Below are positions 12,584 to 23,523 of a stretch of 64,000 nt of DNA, piece by piece. The number at the start of each line of letters is the position of its first letter. Within the stretch, counting starts at the first letter, position 1. The position numbers were made by a program, and so were the translations under genes. Origin of the DNA: Morella rubra (Eukaryota; Streptophyta; Magnoliopsida; Fagales; Myricaceae); NCBI GenBank assembly GCA_003952965.2, contig CM025849.1, forward strand, positions 31,713,570 through 31,777,569, in the 5' to 3' direction. Under the pieces are notes generated by a model, which was not told the DNA's origin, searched no databases, and saw only the letters and a list, made by a program, of their open reading frames with translations.

Positions 12584-12668
12584 ACGGGGATCCTCTGCAA
12601 TTTGGTCAGGGGCAATTCGGAGAGAGAGGAGTGGGTCCCGCCCAGGACCCACACTGCTTAGGCAGATC
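12584..12668. repeat. Partial GGGACCCAC MITE
   Basis: It starts GGGGATCCTCTGCAATTTGG and contains GGAGAGAGAGGAGTGGGTCCC and AGGACCCACACTGC. It looks like the left half of the palindrome seen complete at 11550-11740. Just upstream, GACCAAATGGCCAAATGGGG occurs twice, 56-57 bases apart (12482 and 12538). Confidence 0.45.
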
Positions 12669-13394
12669 CCTTTAGCGCCTCTTACCATAATCACTTTTGT
12701 CTTTAATATTGCAAAGCCCAACAAATATGTTGGCGTGTACGGTGTATCTAATCTGGCCATTTTTGAAAATCGATGTCCTCCCATCCAGTTTTCACAACTT
12801 TTTGGACTGGCCCACTCATGCACCCCACACATTGACACTTGTTTAGTGCATCTTTTTTTTAACTTTTTTTCCTACGCTATTAGCTCTTTTTTTTTTTTTT
12901 TCTAAATACGCTGTTACTGTATTTCTTTTCATATAAAAAAAAAAAAAGGAAAAAATAATTTAGGCATCAAAAATTCATTCCATAGCATGGTTCTCTTTTG
13001 TAATATGATTACATTCCTCTCTTTCTCCGTTGAATACTCAAAAATACATAGCCACATGTTACTGAGTTGTGTCTACCACAAATTTATGAGTATAACTGGT
13101 CATGAGGATTTTTCGCTGGATTTTAGGGTGGTAGTGAAGGGATCATAATGGCGCTATGTAGAAAAGGAAATGAACAATTAGAAAAAAAAAAACAAAAACA
13201 AAAAATGAACGGTTTGACAGGCTTAGGCTTTTGTTAGAGCAACTTGATGCCGTACTCCAAACATTGTCAGTTTCAAGTCCTTGGTGGTCCGAAAGGTCAC
13301 TGTTTTTTTTTCTAAGTTGACGAATGGTCACTCTGTTTTCTCTAAGTGCCGAAACTCGAAAGGTAACTCTTTAGTCTTTTGTCTTCTTAAGACG

Positions 13395-13736
13395 ATGAAG
13401 TCTGCGTATTATTCTAACCAAGATGCCAGGTTTCAACCTCCTAATGGATCTCGTGTTCTTGCTTGGGAGAAACTTTGGAAGGCCAAATCGCAACCTAGAC
13501 TGAAACTTCTACTTTGGAAGTTTGCTAGCAGGGCTCTGCCTGTTCACTTCTTCTTTTTCTTTCTCTTTGGTCATGTTAGCGAAGAGTTCTTCGTCTGCCC
13601 TCTATGTAATTCTGAAGTTGAAACTGAAGAGCACCTTGCCTTCCAATGCCTTTTTGTGCAAATTATTTGGGGAGATCTTCTTATAAGGTACGTAGCTGTA
13701 CTTTTCTTCTCTGTCCTTGCATATAGTAGAAGTTAA
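13395..13736 (+). pseudogene. LINE fragment: reverse-transcriptase zinc-binding (zf-RVT) domain
   Basis: The translation reads MKSAYY, then WEKLWKAKSQPRLKLLLWKF, ALPVH, CPLC, and EHLAFQC with a following IIWGDL. This is the zinc-binding domain that follows reverse transcriptase in plant non-LTR (LINE) retrotransposons: KSAY, LWK..PR.K.FLWK, CP.C, EH..F.C. Reverse transcriptase and endonuclease are not present upstream, so this is a short 3'-terminal relic. The insertion of a phenylalanine run after ALPVH shows decay. Confidence 0.65.
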
Positions 13737-14195
13737 AAGGTTTTTCATTATGGATCAGCAGTTCTCTTAGCAGTAATTCATTTAATTTATCTGCATTTGT
13801 GTATTTTTTGTTCATGAGTACTTGGAGAGACTTGGGGTAAATGGCCTTGCCAACATATTGAGGATCAGATGGACTTAAAATTAGACTCAATGCCTAGAAA
13901 CGCCCTTTGTTCTTGCTGATTTGTATTTTATATATGTTTTCTGCTCATGAATTGATGTTGTTACCAACGGGTACCTGGCCACTGCACTACACCAAATTAG
14001 TTACCCTGGTATTTAGCAGATGCATGGGGGATGCTCTATTCTAAAGATTATGAAATGGCCATTGTTATATAAATAAGACCATTTAATAATTGAAGTCATT
14101 GTCGGTGGTATTTTTCTGAAAGTGATCTGGTCCAGTGTTGGTTGGATATAGACTGATACTAGTCCTGTACTAGAGATCTTAAAACCTTGTCTGGT

Positions 14196-14437
14196 CTTGG
14201 TGTTGTTTGGGCTTGTTTACAGTGGTGTTCTAGAATATGGGACCAAGGTACTAGCTGTCAAAGTTTTGAAGAGAGTTGATCAGCAGGGTGGTCAAGAGTT
14301 CTTATTAGCTGAAGTTGAGATGATAAGTCGCGGCCTTCATCATCCCAACTTGGTCAAGTTGATTGGAATGCACATATGCATATGTACTGAGGAGCGCACT
14401 CTTGCATTTGGTTTATCAACTCATTCCATCATCTGGG
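14196..14437 (+). pseudogene. Receptor-like kinase fragment (ALE2/PERK-like), piece 1
   Basis: The translation contains GLVYSGVLEYGTKVLAVKVL, QQGGQEFLLAEVEM and LHHPNLVKLIG, matching kinase subdomains I-IV (glycine-rich loop end, VAIK-like VKV lysine, helix C) of ALE2-like plant receptor kinases. Extra residues inside VAVKVL and EFLAEVEM indicate small insertions that happen to keep frame. The catalytic loop and everything after it are missing. Piece 2 follows at 14566. Confidence 0.55.
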
Positions 14438-14565
14438 GTTAGTCTCTCACTATGTTGTATACTTTTTATGTTTTATGTGTCTACGTCCATCTTATATATG
14501 TATGAGATTTTTTGGGATCTCTTGTAGTAATCATCTCTTTTTGGTTTCCTCTTTTTTTGCTTAGA

Positions 14566-14733
14566 CTTTCAGTGCAAGCAACATAGAGAAAGTGACCGAC
14601 AGTTTTTATCATTGAGAAGGTGGTTTTGGTCTTGTTTACAGTGGTGTTCTTGGAGATGGGACCAAAGTGGCTGTCAAAGTTTTGAACTAGAGTTGATCAG
14701 CGGGGTGGTGGGGAGTTCGTAGCTGAATACAAG
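14566..14733 (+). pseudogene. Receptor-like kinase fragment, piece 2 (direct duplicate)
   Basis: This begins at the kinase-domain entry (FSASNIEKVTDSF, then EGGFGLVYSGVLGDG and TKVAVKVL) and overlaps piece 1 from the glycine loop onward. TAG stops interrupt it after the VKVL lysine region. The two pieces are direct, partly overlapping duplicates of the same exon, and the second ends next to the CLASSY-like fragment. Confidence 0.5.
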
Positions 14734-14757
14734 TTCAAGATATGGATAGCATTTTTG

Positions 14758-15225
14758 TTTGGGCGTCCAACTGGCCTGCTGATGGAGTCAGCTAATCCAC
14801 TTTCCTTGCCAACAATACTTAGTTTTTCAGATTGTGGAAAGAGATTTCATATTTCCATTTCCGAAACTCCTCTTCCCAAGTAAGGAGCATGCTACAAGGA
14901 GCAACAACGATTGGCCTGCATGTCGGATTCAATTTCAGGTATGTCTGAAGAAAAACAATGGTTAAACGGGTTTTTCCATACCCAGGAAAGTGCAAAACAA
15001 TGCACACACTCCCACCAAAAAAATTTATTTGATTCTTCAACTAATCGAGATAACATTCCTCCAGCTATGTTCTTCCAAAGAAATTCAAATCCATCACGTT
15101 GATGATGCGGCTACAATCTACTTTTTACTTCGGGAATGATGTCCCACACTGGCTCCAACATGTTAACAAGTGGATCACAGTCAAAATGCAAATACCATGT
15201 GGAATCTTGAGACAGCTCATCAATG
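14758..15225 (-). pseudogene. CLASSY-like SNF2 helicase fragment, left arm of an inverted repeat
   Basis: On the minus strand, GGSVCIVLHFPGYGKTRLTI (Walker A, GxGKT) is followed by FLQTYLKLNPTCRPIVVAPCS and LTWEEEFRKWKYEI. Upstream are LVNMLEPVWDIIP and GFEFLWKNIAGG. This order is the N-terminal ATPase lobe of CLASSY/DRD1-type SNF2 proteins, which act with RNA polymerase IV in RNA-directed DNA methylation. Only about 150 codons remain, with indels at the start. The right arm at 16589-17050 is the inverted copy, roughly 90% identical where I compared it. Confidence 0.6.
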
Positions 15226-15233
15226 AAGGGCTT

Positions 15234-16588
15234 TGTTAGCCCAAGGTTGTTTTTACAAACAATCTTCAATTGATTTTGATGATAACAAAGTCTCTAAGTT
15301 TTTAAGGACTTTAGATTTTACAATTATCAATCCTTTCTCTTAAAAGGATTTTTGTCAAGTATCATTGTTTCTCTCTTTAAAAATTCTCTCTAAGCTACTT
15401 GATCTTCATTGTACTTGTTAAATGATCATCTTTTCATTGTAAATGGTTTTGAGAATGATTGAATTGGGATATGTTGTTAAAGAACATTTTTTTGACTAAG
15501 TGTTGGAAGTGTCGACACATTGACCTAAGTGTCGACACATTGCACTAACTCCCGAAAGGTTGCTTTCCAGGCCATTCAAAGTGATTTTTTTGGCTAAGTA
15601 TGGGAAGTGTCGACACATTGACCTAAGTGTCGACACATTGAACTAACTCCCGAAAGTTTGCTCTCCAGGCCATTCAAAATGAATTTTTGGCTAAGTATGG
15701 AAGTGTCGACACATTGAACCTAAGTGTCGACACATTGAACTAACACCCGAGACTTCTTTTTCTTGTCAAAGTTCAATGTGTCAGCACATACCACATGTGT
15801 TGACACATTGTCTTATTTTGCAGATTTCTTTGAGCAACGTCAATATTCAAAAAGGCCAAATGTCTCAAATGACCTCCAACGGCACTCAAGCTTTACAAGA
15901 AGACCCTTGGTGCCCTAGAAGCTTTAAATAGAAGAAGATGGAGAAAGAAAGAAAGAGTTGCGCCATTAAACTTGCCCTAATTTCTAGAGAGAGAAAAAGC
16001 TTTCAAAGAGAAAGGAAGCTCCACCATCCAAGAAAGCTCGTACTCCACTTGTAATATTGTGTCTCTTGTTCTTGTCACCTCAGTACTCATACTTGTTTAT
16101 TCAGCTTAAAGAGCTTTACTAAGATTCTCTTTGTACCCATTCTTGAAAAACACGTGAGTGTTTGTGAAAACACTTGTCCTACTTGTTGTGTAGAAGAAAT
16201 CCTCTAGTTGTGAGGATTTGAGAGAGTGAGTTAAAGTGTAAGCTCGAAAACACTTTGTAAAGGTTACTTAGCACCGTGAAGCTAAGGTGTATTTACTATT
16301 TGGAAAATAGTGAAGGAAGCCCAAGGAAGTCAATAGCCTTGGGGGTGGACGTAGGCAAGTGTTGGCCGAACCACCTAAAAACACGGTGTCATCTCTCTAT
16401 CCTTATCTCCATTTATTTGTTGCACTTGTTTGTCTTTTCTTTCATTCTCTATATTAGTCCTTGATTATATAGATTTATTTTGTGCTCCTTAGATCGGTTC
16501 CTTAGCATATTGGGTTTAAAAGAAAAAGGGAGAAAAGTTTTATAAACCCAATTCACCCCCCCCCCCTCGAATTGTTTTTGACCTCTCA
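15234..16588. mobile_element. Probable LTR-type insertion between the CLASSY arms
   Basis: It starts TGTTAGCCCAAGG and ends TTGACCTCTCA, so it has TG...CA ends. The flanks GGCTT (15229-15233) and AGCTT (16589-16593) could be a 4/5-matching target duplication. GATTTTGATGATAACAAAG near the left end and AACCCAATTCACCCCC near the right end resemble LTR sequences of plant copia-like or small terminal-repeat elements. No gag or pol is visible; it could be a solo LTR or a non-autonomous element. It contains the GTGTCGACAC array. Confidence 0.45.
15509..15733. repeat. Three tandem ~97-bp units, each with two GTGTCGACAC palindromes
   Basis: The 10-bp perfect palindrome GTGTCGACAC (containing a SalI site) occurs at 15509, 15529, 15607, 15627, 15703 and, truncated to the same word, 15724. 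Pairs are 20-21 bases apart and the pair-to-pair period is about 97 bases. Between pairs lie ACTAACTCCCGAAAGKTTGC and CAGGCCATTCAAA. A diverged fourth pair (GTGTCAGCAC, GTGTTGACAC) follows near 15778-15810. Confidence 0.8.
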
Positions 16589-17050
16589 AGCTTGATGATC
16601 TGTGTCAAGATTCCATATGCGATTCGCATATTGATTGTAATCTACTTGTTAACATGTTGGAGCCAGTGTGGGACATTATTCCCAGGGTAAAAAGTAGCTT
16701 GTGTTCGCATCAACGTTATGGATTTGAATTTCTTTGGAAGAACATAGCTGGAGGAATTTATCTCGATCAGTTGAAGAATCAAACAAGTTTTTCTGGTGGG
16801 AGTGTGTGCATTGTTTCGCTCGTTCCTAGGTATGGGAAAACTCGTGTAACTATTGTTTTTCTTCAGATACCTGAAATTGAATCCGACATACAGGCCAATC
16901 GTTGTTGCTCCTTGTAGCATTCTCCTTACTTAGGAAAAGGAGTTTCGAAAATGGAAATATGACATCCCTTTCCACAATCTGTAAAACCAAGTATTGTTGG
17001 CAAGGAAAGTGGGTTAGCTGACTCCATCAACAAGCAAGTTGGACGCCCGA
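16589..17050 (+). pseudogene. CLASSY-like SNF2 helicase fragment, right arm of an inverted repeat
   Basis: The translation gives LVNMLEPVWDIIP, HQRYGFEFLWKNIAGG, GGSVCIVSLVPRYGKTRVTI and FLQ. The frame then shifts at CAGATACCTGAAA, where the left arm reads FLQTYLKL. The remaining homology continues through GAGTTTCGAAAATGGAAATATGA. It is the mirror of 14758-15225 and ends at GTTGGACGCCCG. Neither arm can encode a working ATPase. Confidence 0.6.
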
Positions 17051-17685
17051 TCTAGTCAAGTGAGGAAAGAAAGAGAAGGTGTTATATTGATCTGTTCTCT
17101 TTGTTTTCTGTCTTGGCTGGAATATCAGCCATGTAAAGTTCATCATCGCTTGTCAACATCGTTAACAAATACCACCTTTTTATGCTAGAATATGTGTTGT
17201 GTTGCTACTTGCCTTGTATGTGTTTAGTTACACTTGGTGCTTTGACATGGCTAGCTAGTTGACCAGTAAGCTGGACACGTGTACAGAATAGAACAGTTTT
17301 ATTTTGCCTTTGTATAATCTTCTGCAATGTGGTTGAGATTTACATTCTTAATGAAATACCCAAAACGTAGTGATCCACGATCCCAACAGCCAATGTGTTT
17401 TGCGTGCATGTGGTTTTTCAACTGTTATAATATTATAGCATGAGCCATTGTGGTACCAAGACAAAGTATTGGCAAGAGTACAGAAGAGTATACATAATAA
17501 TATAATAATAACAAAAACAACCAGACAAGGTCCACGACAATGACAAAAGAGTAAAAAAGAAATATATATATAAAGATGCTTTAAAGATGCTAATTTTTCT
17601 GTTCAGCACTGATAGTGTTGACACTCACTGAAGAGAGATTAATTTTTGGGTCTTCACAGTGATTTTTGGCTGATATTAGGTCGAA
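17051..17685. other. Non-genic stretch
   Basis: No gene seen. It looks like the 3' flank of the CLASSY-like fragment, with an AT-rich microsatellite-like patch (ATAATATAATAATAAC) near 17490. Confidence 0.5.
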
Positions 17686-18034
17686 CTAAATTGAAGATTT
17701 TTTAGACAGAAATTGACAATTCGGATTGAGATTTTTTACACAGAGAGTTTCGCCCTCTATCGCTCAAGTTTGGCTTCACACAGAGAGTTTCGCCCTCTAT
17801 CGCTCAAGTTTGGGCGAGCTAAATTTAGATTTTTTACAGAGAAAGTTTGCTCTCGAGCTTTTTTTTACAGAGAGTTTCCCCTCTTCGCTCAAGTTTGGCT
17901 CGAGCTAAATTGAGATTTTTTTTCGCCCGCTAGTTTCGCACAGAGAGTTTGCCCTCTCGCTCAAGTTTGGCTCTAGCTAAATTGAGATATTTTACACAGA
18001 GAGTTTTGCTCTCTATTCGCTCAGTATTGGCTCA
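17686..18034. repeat. Imperfect tandem repeat with CAGAGAGTTT...GCTCAAGTTTGG core
   Basis: The words ACAGAGAGTTT, CCCTCT, CGCTCAAGTTTGGCT and CTAAATTGAGAT recur about six times. The unit length varies between about 40 and 80 bases because sub-segments are added or dropped. Two neighbouring units near 17738 and 17778 are almost identical. It is not coding. Confidence 0.75.
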
Positions 18035-19100
18035 AAATAGTCTAATCCCCCTTTAACACTTTTCTCTCAAAACGACAAGCAGATTATATATGGGTAAAAA
18101 TGGAGCACACCGTTTCAATCACATTTCCTTCTTGCATAACCAACATTCTAAACAATGTTTTATCTTGAAAGTGCATCGTTTTGTCATTTAGTTAAACTCC
18201 ACCGTTGTCTTTATTTTCCCCCCCATCTCCAGCTTATTTTCTCTTGCAGTCCCCCCCCCCCTTCTGCCTCCCCCCTATTCTAGCAATTCGTTTGCCCAGG
18301 AACCTTGCTGCTTGAAAAGGGTTTAACTTTCAAATTTGATAGTTTTAGATTTAAATATTATTTTGTTGTAAAGGTTTGTTTTTTTCAAGTTTGGAATGAT
18401 TTTATATTCTAATTAAATTAGATAATATTAATTTATAGTTAATTATAAAAAAATGATCGATTTTAAAAAATAAGAGAGTATATAATTTAAAAAATAAGTA
18501 TAACTATTTCAGCTTATAATCAGAGAGTATAATAAAATAGATAAATATGAAACTAATAAAAAATATTCATAAAAATTAAATAATTAACAAGTAATTTTAG
18601 CTTACCACATTAAATATTAATTACCAGGAGTTTAAAGCTTAAATTACTATTTCACATACCAAAGGAGGGAAAAAATAAACTACTGGGGAAATAACTACTC
18701 AGAAATAACTGCCACTCAAAATACAAACCTGTAACATTTAAAAAGTAGAAAATAAAGAAAAAGCTTACCAAAAAAAAATAATTCAGATATAGCATAGAGG
18801 CAGAAGAAATATCCTTTTGAGCCCTGTGTCGGATTCCCATAACATGCTTCAGACGCACATTATTTCTCGCCTCCACCTCTCGTCACCCACTGACGTGGCG
18901 TCATCCTACTTCATAAATCTGGAAGTGTATTTTAGTTTTCTAAATATTTTTATACATTTAGTTATTTTTTAGTTTATAAATTTATAATTTATGGCTGTTG
19001 TAAATTAGTTTTTAGTCCTGAAACATAATTAGTCGAGAAAAAGGAACACTGTGTTTTTGCATCAGCGTCATCCTTCTGTGTGATCCAACAATTAATTGGG
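18035..19100. other. AT-rich stretch with a MITE relic at 18315-18600
   Basis: No gene. A C-rich patch lies at 18220-18280. The part 18315-18600 is the second copy of the AT-rich repeat at 1929-2190. TGACGTGGCGTCA near 18890 is a near-palindrome containing ACGT, but there is no gene for it to regulate. Confidence 0.45.
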
Positions 19101-19300
19101 CGTTTATCTCTTTTTTTATTATTTTTTTCCTAAATCTATGTTTATCTATTTGGAATGAAGACAAAAACAAGAATATTTGTCCAGCGCTTTTAGCCCATTC
19201 CATTTTTCTTTTTCAAAATCTGCGTTTATCTCTTTAGCTTTGGTATGAAGACAAAAGCGAGAATATTTATCTAGACAAATATTCTTTGGAGTAAGAGCAG
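19101..19300. repeat. Local repeat of GTTTATCTNTTT...GAAGACAAAA
   Basis: The phrase GTTTATCTCTTT or a variant, followed by ATGAAGACAAAARCRAGAATATTT, occurs twice here (about 19140 and 19225), with a partial third near 19100. The same phrase lies at 5845-5905 at the tail of the hypothetical gene. It marks a dispersed repeat family. Confidence 0.5.
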
Positions 19301-19828
19301 TATCTGCCAACACCATTTCTGAAGGACAATTAGAGCAAAATAATTTAGACAACAAATCTACTGACTCTCACTTCCAATAATGAAAAAGGCTACTCCTTTC
19401 CCCCACTACACAAATATGATGCCATGAAATCATCCGTACTCTCAGCTGAAGGAAACCAAACAGCAAAGAAATCCTCCAAAGGCCAACTTCAACTAAAATT
19501 GCTAAAACCTTTTAACAAAGGCCAACCAATCGGCAAAGAATTATTCCAGTTTCATCAATGTTCAGGAAAGTGCACATTAAAATAACAATTCATCAACTTG
19601 AACATCAAAATCACAATTTCATCAACGTGAACATTAAAATCATGTTTTTCCCAAGTCACAATATTGAATTTCCTAGTGACTAAATATTGAATTTCCCTTA
19701 TATCAGAATATACATGTATCAAAATATGATGAGAATATCAACTACACATGCTATCCTCACTACATCCCTCAAAATAATCCACTCCCCCTCAAAATACTCC
19801 CCCCTTTTTGCCATGAATTGACAACAAA

Positions 19829-21073
19829 TCAACTAGCAGCAGAAGAGGGTCCAGCATCATCTGTAGAAGAATCAGCATACGCATCAGTGTCATCAGCATC
19901 AGTATCAGCATCAGAAGAAGCAGACTCCTCAGATCTAGAAGGCGATGGCTCTCGGTCTATATATATGGAACGACGAAGTTTCACAAAAGCCTTGCGTAGA
20001 CGACGCAATGCTCCACATGTACGATCATTGTTTTCCTCAAGCTTCTGAAGTTTCGCTGCATGAACTGTAGAGTTCGTCGCAATAGTTCCCACCGCATTTA
20101 AAATTTTAGCCAAAGTAATAGCAAGAGGAGGATCTAGAGGAGGAACAGAGGAAGAAGATGGAATATCTGTGGATGGAGGAATAGGTGGATCAGATGAAGA
20201 TGGAATAGAGGGATCAACTGCAGAAAGCAACGCAGCTCTCCAACGAGCAAGATGAGCTCGACTCTGAATGAGGGATACCATGCCAATGGGGTTTTTGAGA
20301 GGAACACGATATTCAGTGGAGGGAAATGAGACAGAGATTGTATCAATCAATTTCTGAATCATACATGAATATGGAAGACCTAATTTCTTAGATTTTGATC
20401 GATAGGCAGAAATGATATGAGAACATATAACTGATGGTAAATCAATCGAATCTCCATTCAAGAAGGCATATAGAAATTTCACCCTCTTTAGAGGTAAAGT
20501 GGGAAATGTGAAACAGGTAGAATATGTGTAAAAAGGATTATGCTGATCAAGTGATACTCAGCAGAGAAATCACCAGTATCCAAAGTACTACCTCTATACC
20601 GACGAGGAAACCCAAACAATAACAAGGCAATAGAGTCAAAGGAAGGAGAACGACTTTTCCTGTAAGGATAAGTCGGATGTGAGACTCTAGGAAGCTCAAC
20701 AATACGGGCAACAAGTTTAGGAGTAACCTGAAACTTTTGACCACGTAAATAAGAATAGAAGTTGAACAATTTGTCATCAATATCATGGACATTGACAAAG
20801 AACTCTTTCACCATGTTCTCATATGGTGAGACAACATCAGTGAGGAAGGAAACCCAACCTCGAGATTCAAACTGAGTTGGGATAATAGTATCCCAAAATT
20901 CAGAAAGGATTACCTCTCGCTCATAAAGAGGCTTACGCTTAGCATAAGTACCCCCATCAGCTCATGGGCGTGAGCATCCACAAAGCGATCAGGATCAGGG
21001 TTGACGCTTGCTTCTTGGAAGGTTTCTTTGTGGGTTTGGATTTCTTGGAAGCAGGGCGCTTAGGATTAGCCAT
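19829..21073 (-). pseudogene. Plant transposon protein (PF20167-like) ORF, frameshifted
   Basis: The minus strand starts at an ATG at 21073 with a Lys/Pro/Ser-rich segment (MANPKRPASKKSKP), loses frame near 20965, and continues with EFWDTIIPTQFESRGWVSFL, FVNVHDIDDKLFNFYSYLRG, and after a stop near 20490, KFLYAFLNGDSIDLPSVICS, then a Pro/Ser-rich and acidic Asp/Ser-rich tail. The order and wording match the putative plant transposon protein domain carried by plant LTR retrotransposons. CCCCCCTTTTTGCCATGAA downstream (about 19800) resembles sequence that follows such ORFs in retroelements. At least two frame breaks make it non-functional. Confidence 0.55.
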
Positions 21074-21734
21074 CTGAGACAAAGAACAAACCAAATTAGA
21101 TTATGTCAAGAAATTACTCAGATAAACCAAGGTATAAGCGTTGCTCCAACACATAAAATTAAAATGCATGAACATGAAGAATAATGCAATGAACTGCAGT
21201 AAGCTCACAAACACGTTCAATGAAAGTCAATGAGAACATGCATAACCTGAAAACTAAGTTGCATTATAATGCAAAGAAGATTCAAGAATAAATTAAGCCA
21301 AAGCAATCAGACGAATAACAGAGATTAAAGACAATAAGATAGTTTGAAAACAAAACTAATAAATCATCCAAAAAGAATTATCCGAAATAGGACATCCCAA
21401 ATCAACCTTACCCATATTCAGAAACTAACAAGATTCAAGATTAAAACCAAACCAAATCAATCAGAGATCATCAATGTAGCTAGAAAAGCACAAAGAGAAA
21501 AACAACCAATCCAACCAACGTGCAGATGCATTAACCCAAAAACAAATCTCAAATGCAAACAATGAAACTACTTCCAATCAACATATTATCAATTCAAAAC
21601 AAATGGACATCATCAATAAGTAAGCACAAGAAAGATAAAGACAAATAATCATAAAATAGAAGCTCCAATCTCCCAAAATTTTCTAAAAAACCCTAAACCC
21701 CAAATTCACAAAATTCAGCAAAAAATAAAAAAGG

Positions 21735-22239
21735 GGTAAACTCATAGTTAGCCCCTATGTTTGGCAAAATCAAGTTGCTACCTTATTTTTCAATCCAACA
21801 ATTTGAGACCCATAACTTTCAAAACCTATCAATCTTCGCCCCCCGTCTAAATTAAACGTTAAATCAAACGGAAAAGCATGAAAATGACCAAAATGCCCCT
21901 CCAAAATAAAATTACTAAAATTAAAAAAATTCATTAAAAATAAAAAAATATTTTTTTAAAAATAATATTTTTAAATAAAACTATTGAAAATCTATTTCAA
22001 TAATCTATTTATTTTTAATTTATTTCTTAAATTTATATTATTTTTATTTATTTTTAAATTTAGCCTTGGAGGGGCATTTCAGTCATTTTGCATGATTTTC
22101 CGTCGGACTTAACGCCTGATTTAGACGGGGGCGAAGATTGATAGGTTTTGAAAGTTATGGGTTTCAAATTATTGGATTGAAAAATAAGGGTAGCAACTTG
22201 ATTTTTGCCAAACATAGGAGCTAACTATGAGTTTATCCC
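21735..22239. mobile_element. Foldback element with ~175-bp inverted arms
   Basis: The left arm (21735-21908, starting GGGTAAACTCATAGTTAGC) and right arm (22064-22239) are inverted copies, roughly 88-90% identical by eye. An AT-rich spacer of about 155 bases separates them. Long inverted arms with no coding region fit a Mutator-like foldback MITE. A-rich flanks (AAAAAATAA on both sides) could be a 9-bp target duplication but are too simple to be sure. Confidence 0.65.
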
Positions 22240-23523
22240 ATTAAAAAATAAACCATGGGTTACTTGGAAATCAAGAGAGAACTTGATTTGACAGCAAATG
22301 AGAGCCAATGCACGGTTGAAAATGAAAATTTGAGCTGAAATAGGAAGATAAGGGGTGAACGGGTGTTGCGGGTCATAGTAGAAGAAGAGGGAAAAAATAA
22401 AAAATAAAGGGCAGAGAGAGAGAGATAAGACGCGCGAGATCTTTTTTAAAAAAATTTGATATGTTGCCCTTGGGGCGTCAAGTGAACAAAATGTTGCGAA
22501 ACAGTTTTTTATTTTGAAAATTAAACAAACGTTAATTTTTTTTTATTGGGTTTCAAACATTTATTGAAGTCTAACAAAAAAAAACATGTTGAACAATATA
22601 TAATCATCACATCTACAGAGATATCCATACTTGTAATAAGTAAAAATGATTAAAATTTTCATTTTTTTTGTAGTTTCATAAAATCTTATTTAAAACAGTA
22701 AGTATTTATTTTTCAGTTGTAACTTTGTTCTATCCTGTGACCAATTCTAACTTCTTGGTTTGAAATATTTTTTTGGGTTAATTACACTTTCCCTCCACGA
22801 CCTCACACCCGATTCTCAATATTGCCCCTAAACTACAACTCGTGACAACCCACCTCAATTATTTACGTTTTCTGTTTCAACCCCGTTTGGGACCCCGATT
22901 CGGCACTAAATCCCATGACATCCATCACACGTGACCCCCACACGTTGCGAATAGTCCATCTTGCCCCCAAAAACAGTGTCGTTGCAATTGGTAAGTTTCC
23001 CCCATGCCCTAAACGCTGCGTATGGGTTACTTCGAGGTGCTCTGAACTCTCGATAGAAGTGGCACACCGAAACTTAGCAACTTCGATCTACGATCACGGA
23101 AGGCCGAGGGAACATCGAACTTGCAACGTAATGCCCAGAAATAAATCCCCTTTTTTTGTTCATTGTAGTTTTTACAATGTAATGCCCAGAAACACCAGAA
23201 CAAGAGTTCATCTTTACTTACATGTTCTTTGTAGTTTTCATTTTCATAAATCCACTTGTTACTTACCAAAGGTAACCTGGGAATGCAATTATAGAATGGC
23301 CCTCCCTCATTGGTACTTTTATTGAGCAAAAGATTTTCAAACTTGAACCCGTCTTTCTACTATTAGCCACAAATACGAAAAAAAAATTGCATGAGCTTGC
23401 CAATGCCATGGGTAAATGGTTGTTGTTTATATTCGCAGTTTTTACCTTGCCTTGCAAATAATGTGTGGGTTAAATGCTTTGTGTGTATATGATGCAGCTT
23501 AGTCTTCTTCCTATTGTCTGGTT

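Noticed and set aside
21695-21712. CCCTAAACCCC as telomere-like repeat
   Set aside because: Only one and a half units; no array.
22915-23329. Frames of 100-136 codons in the Mutator-like left end
   Set aside because: They run through the terminal inverted repeat, occur on both strands and contain no domain.
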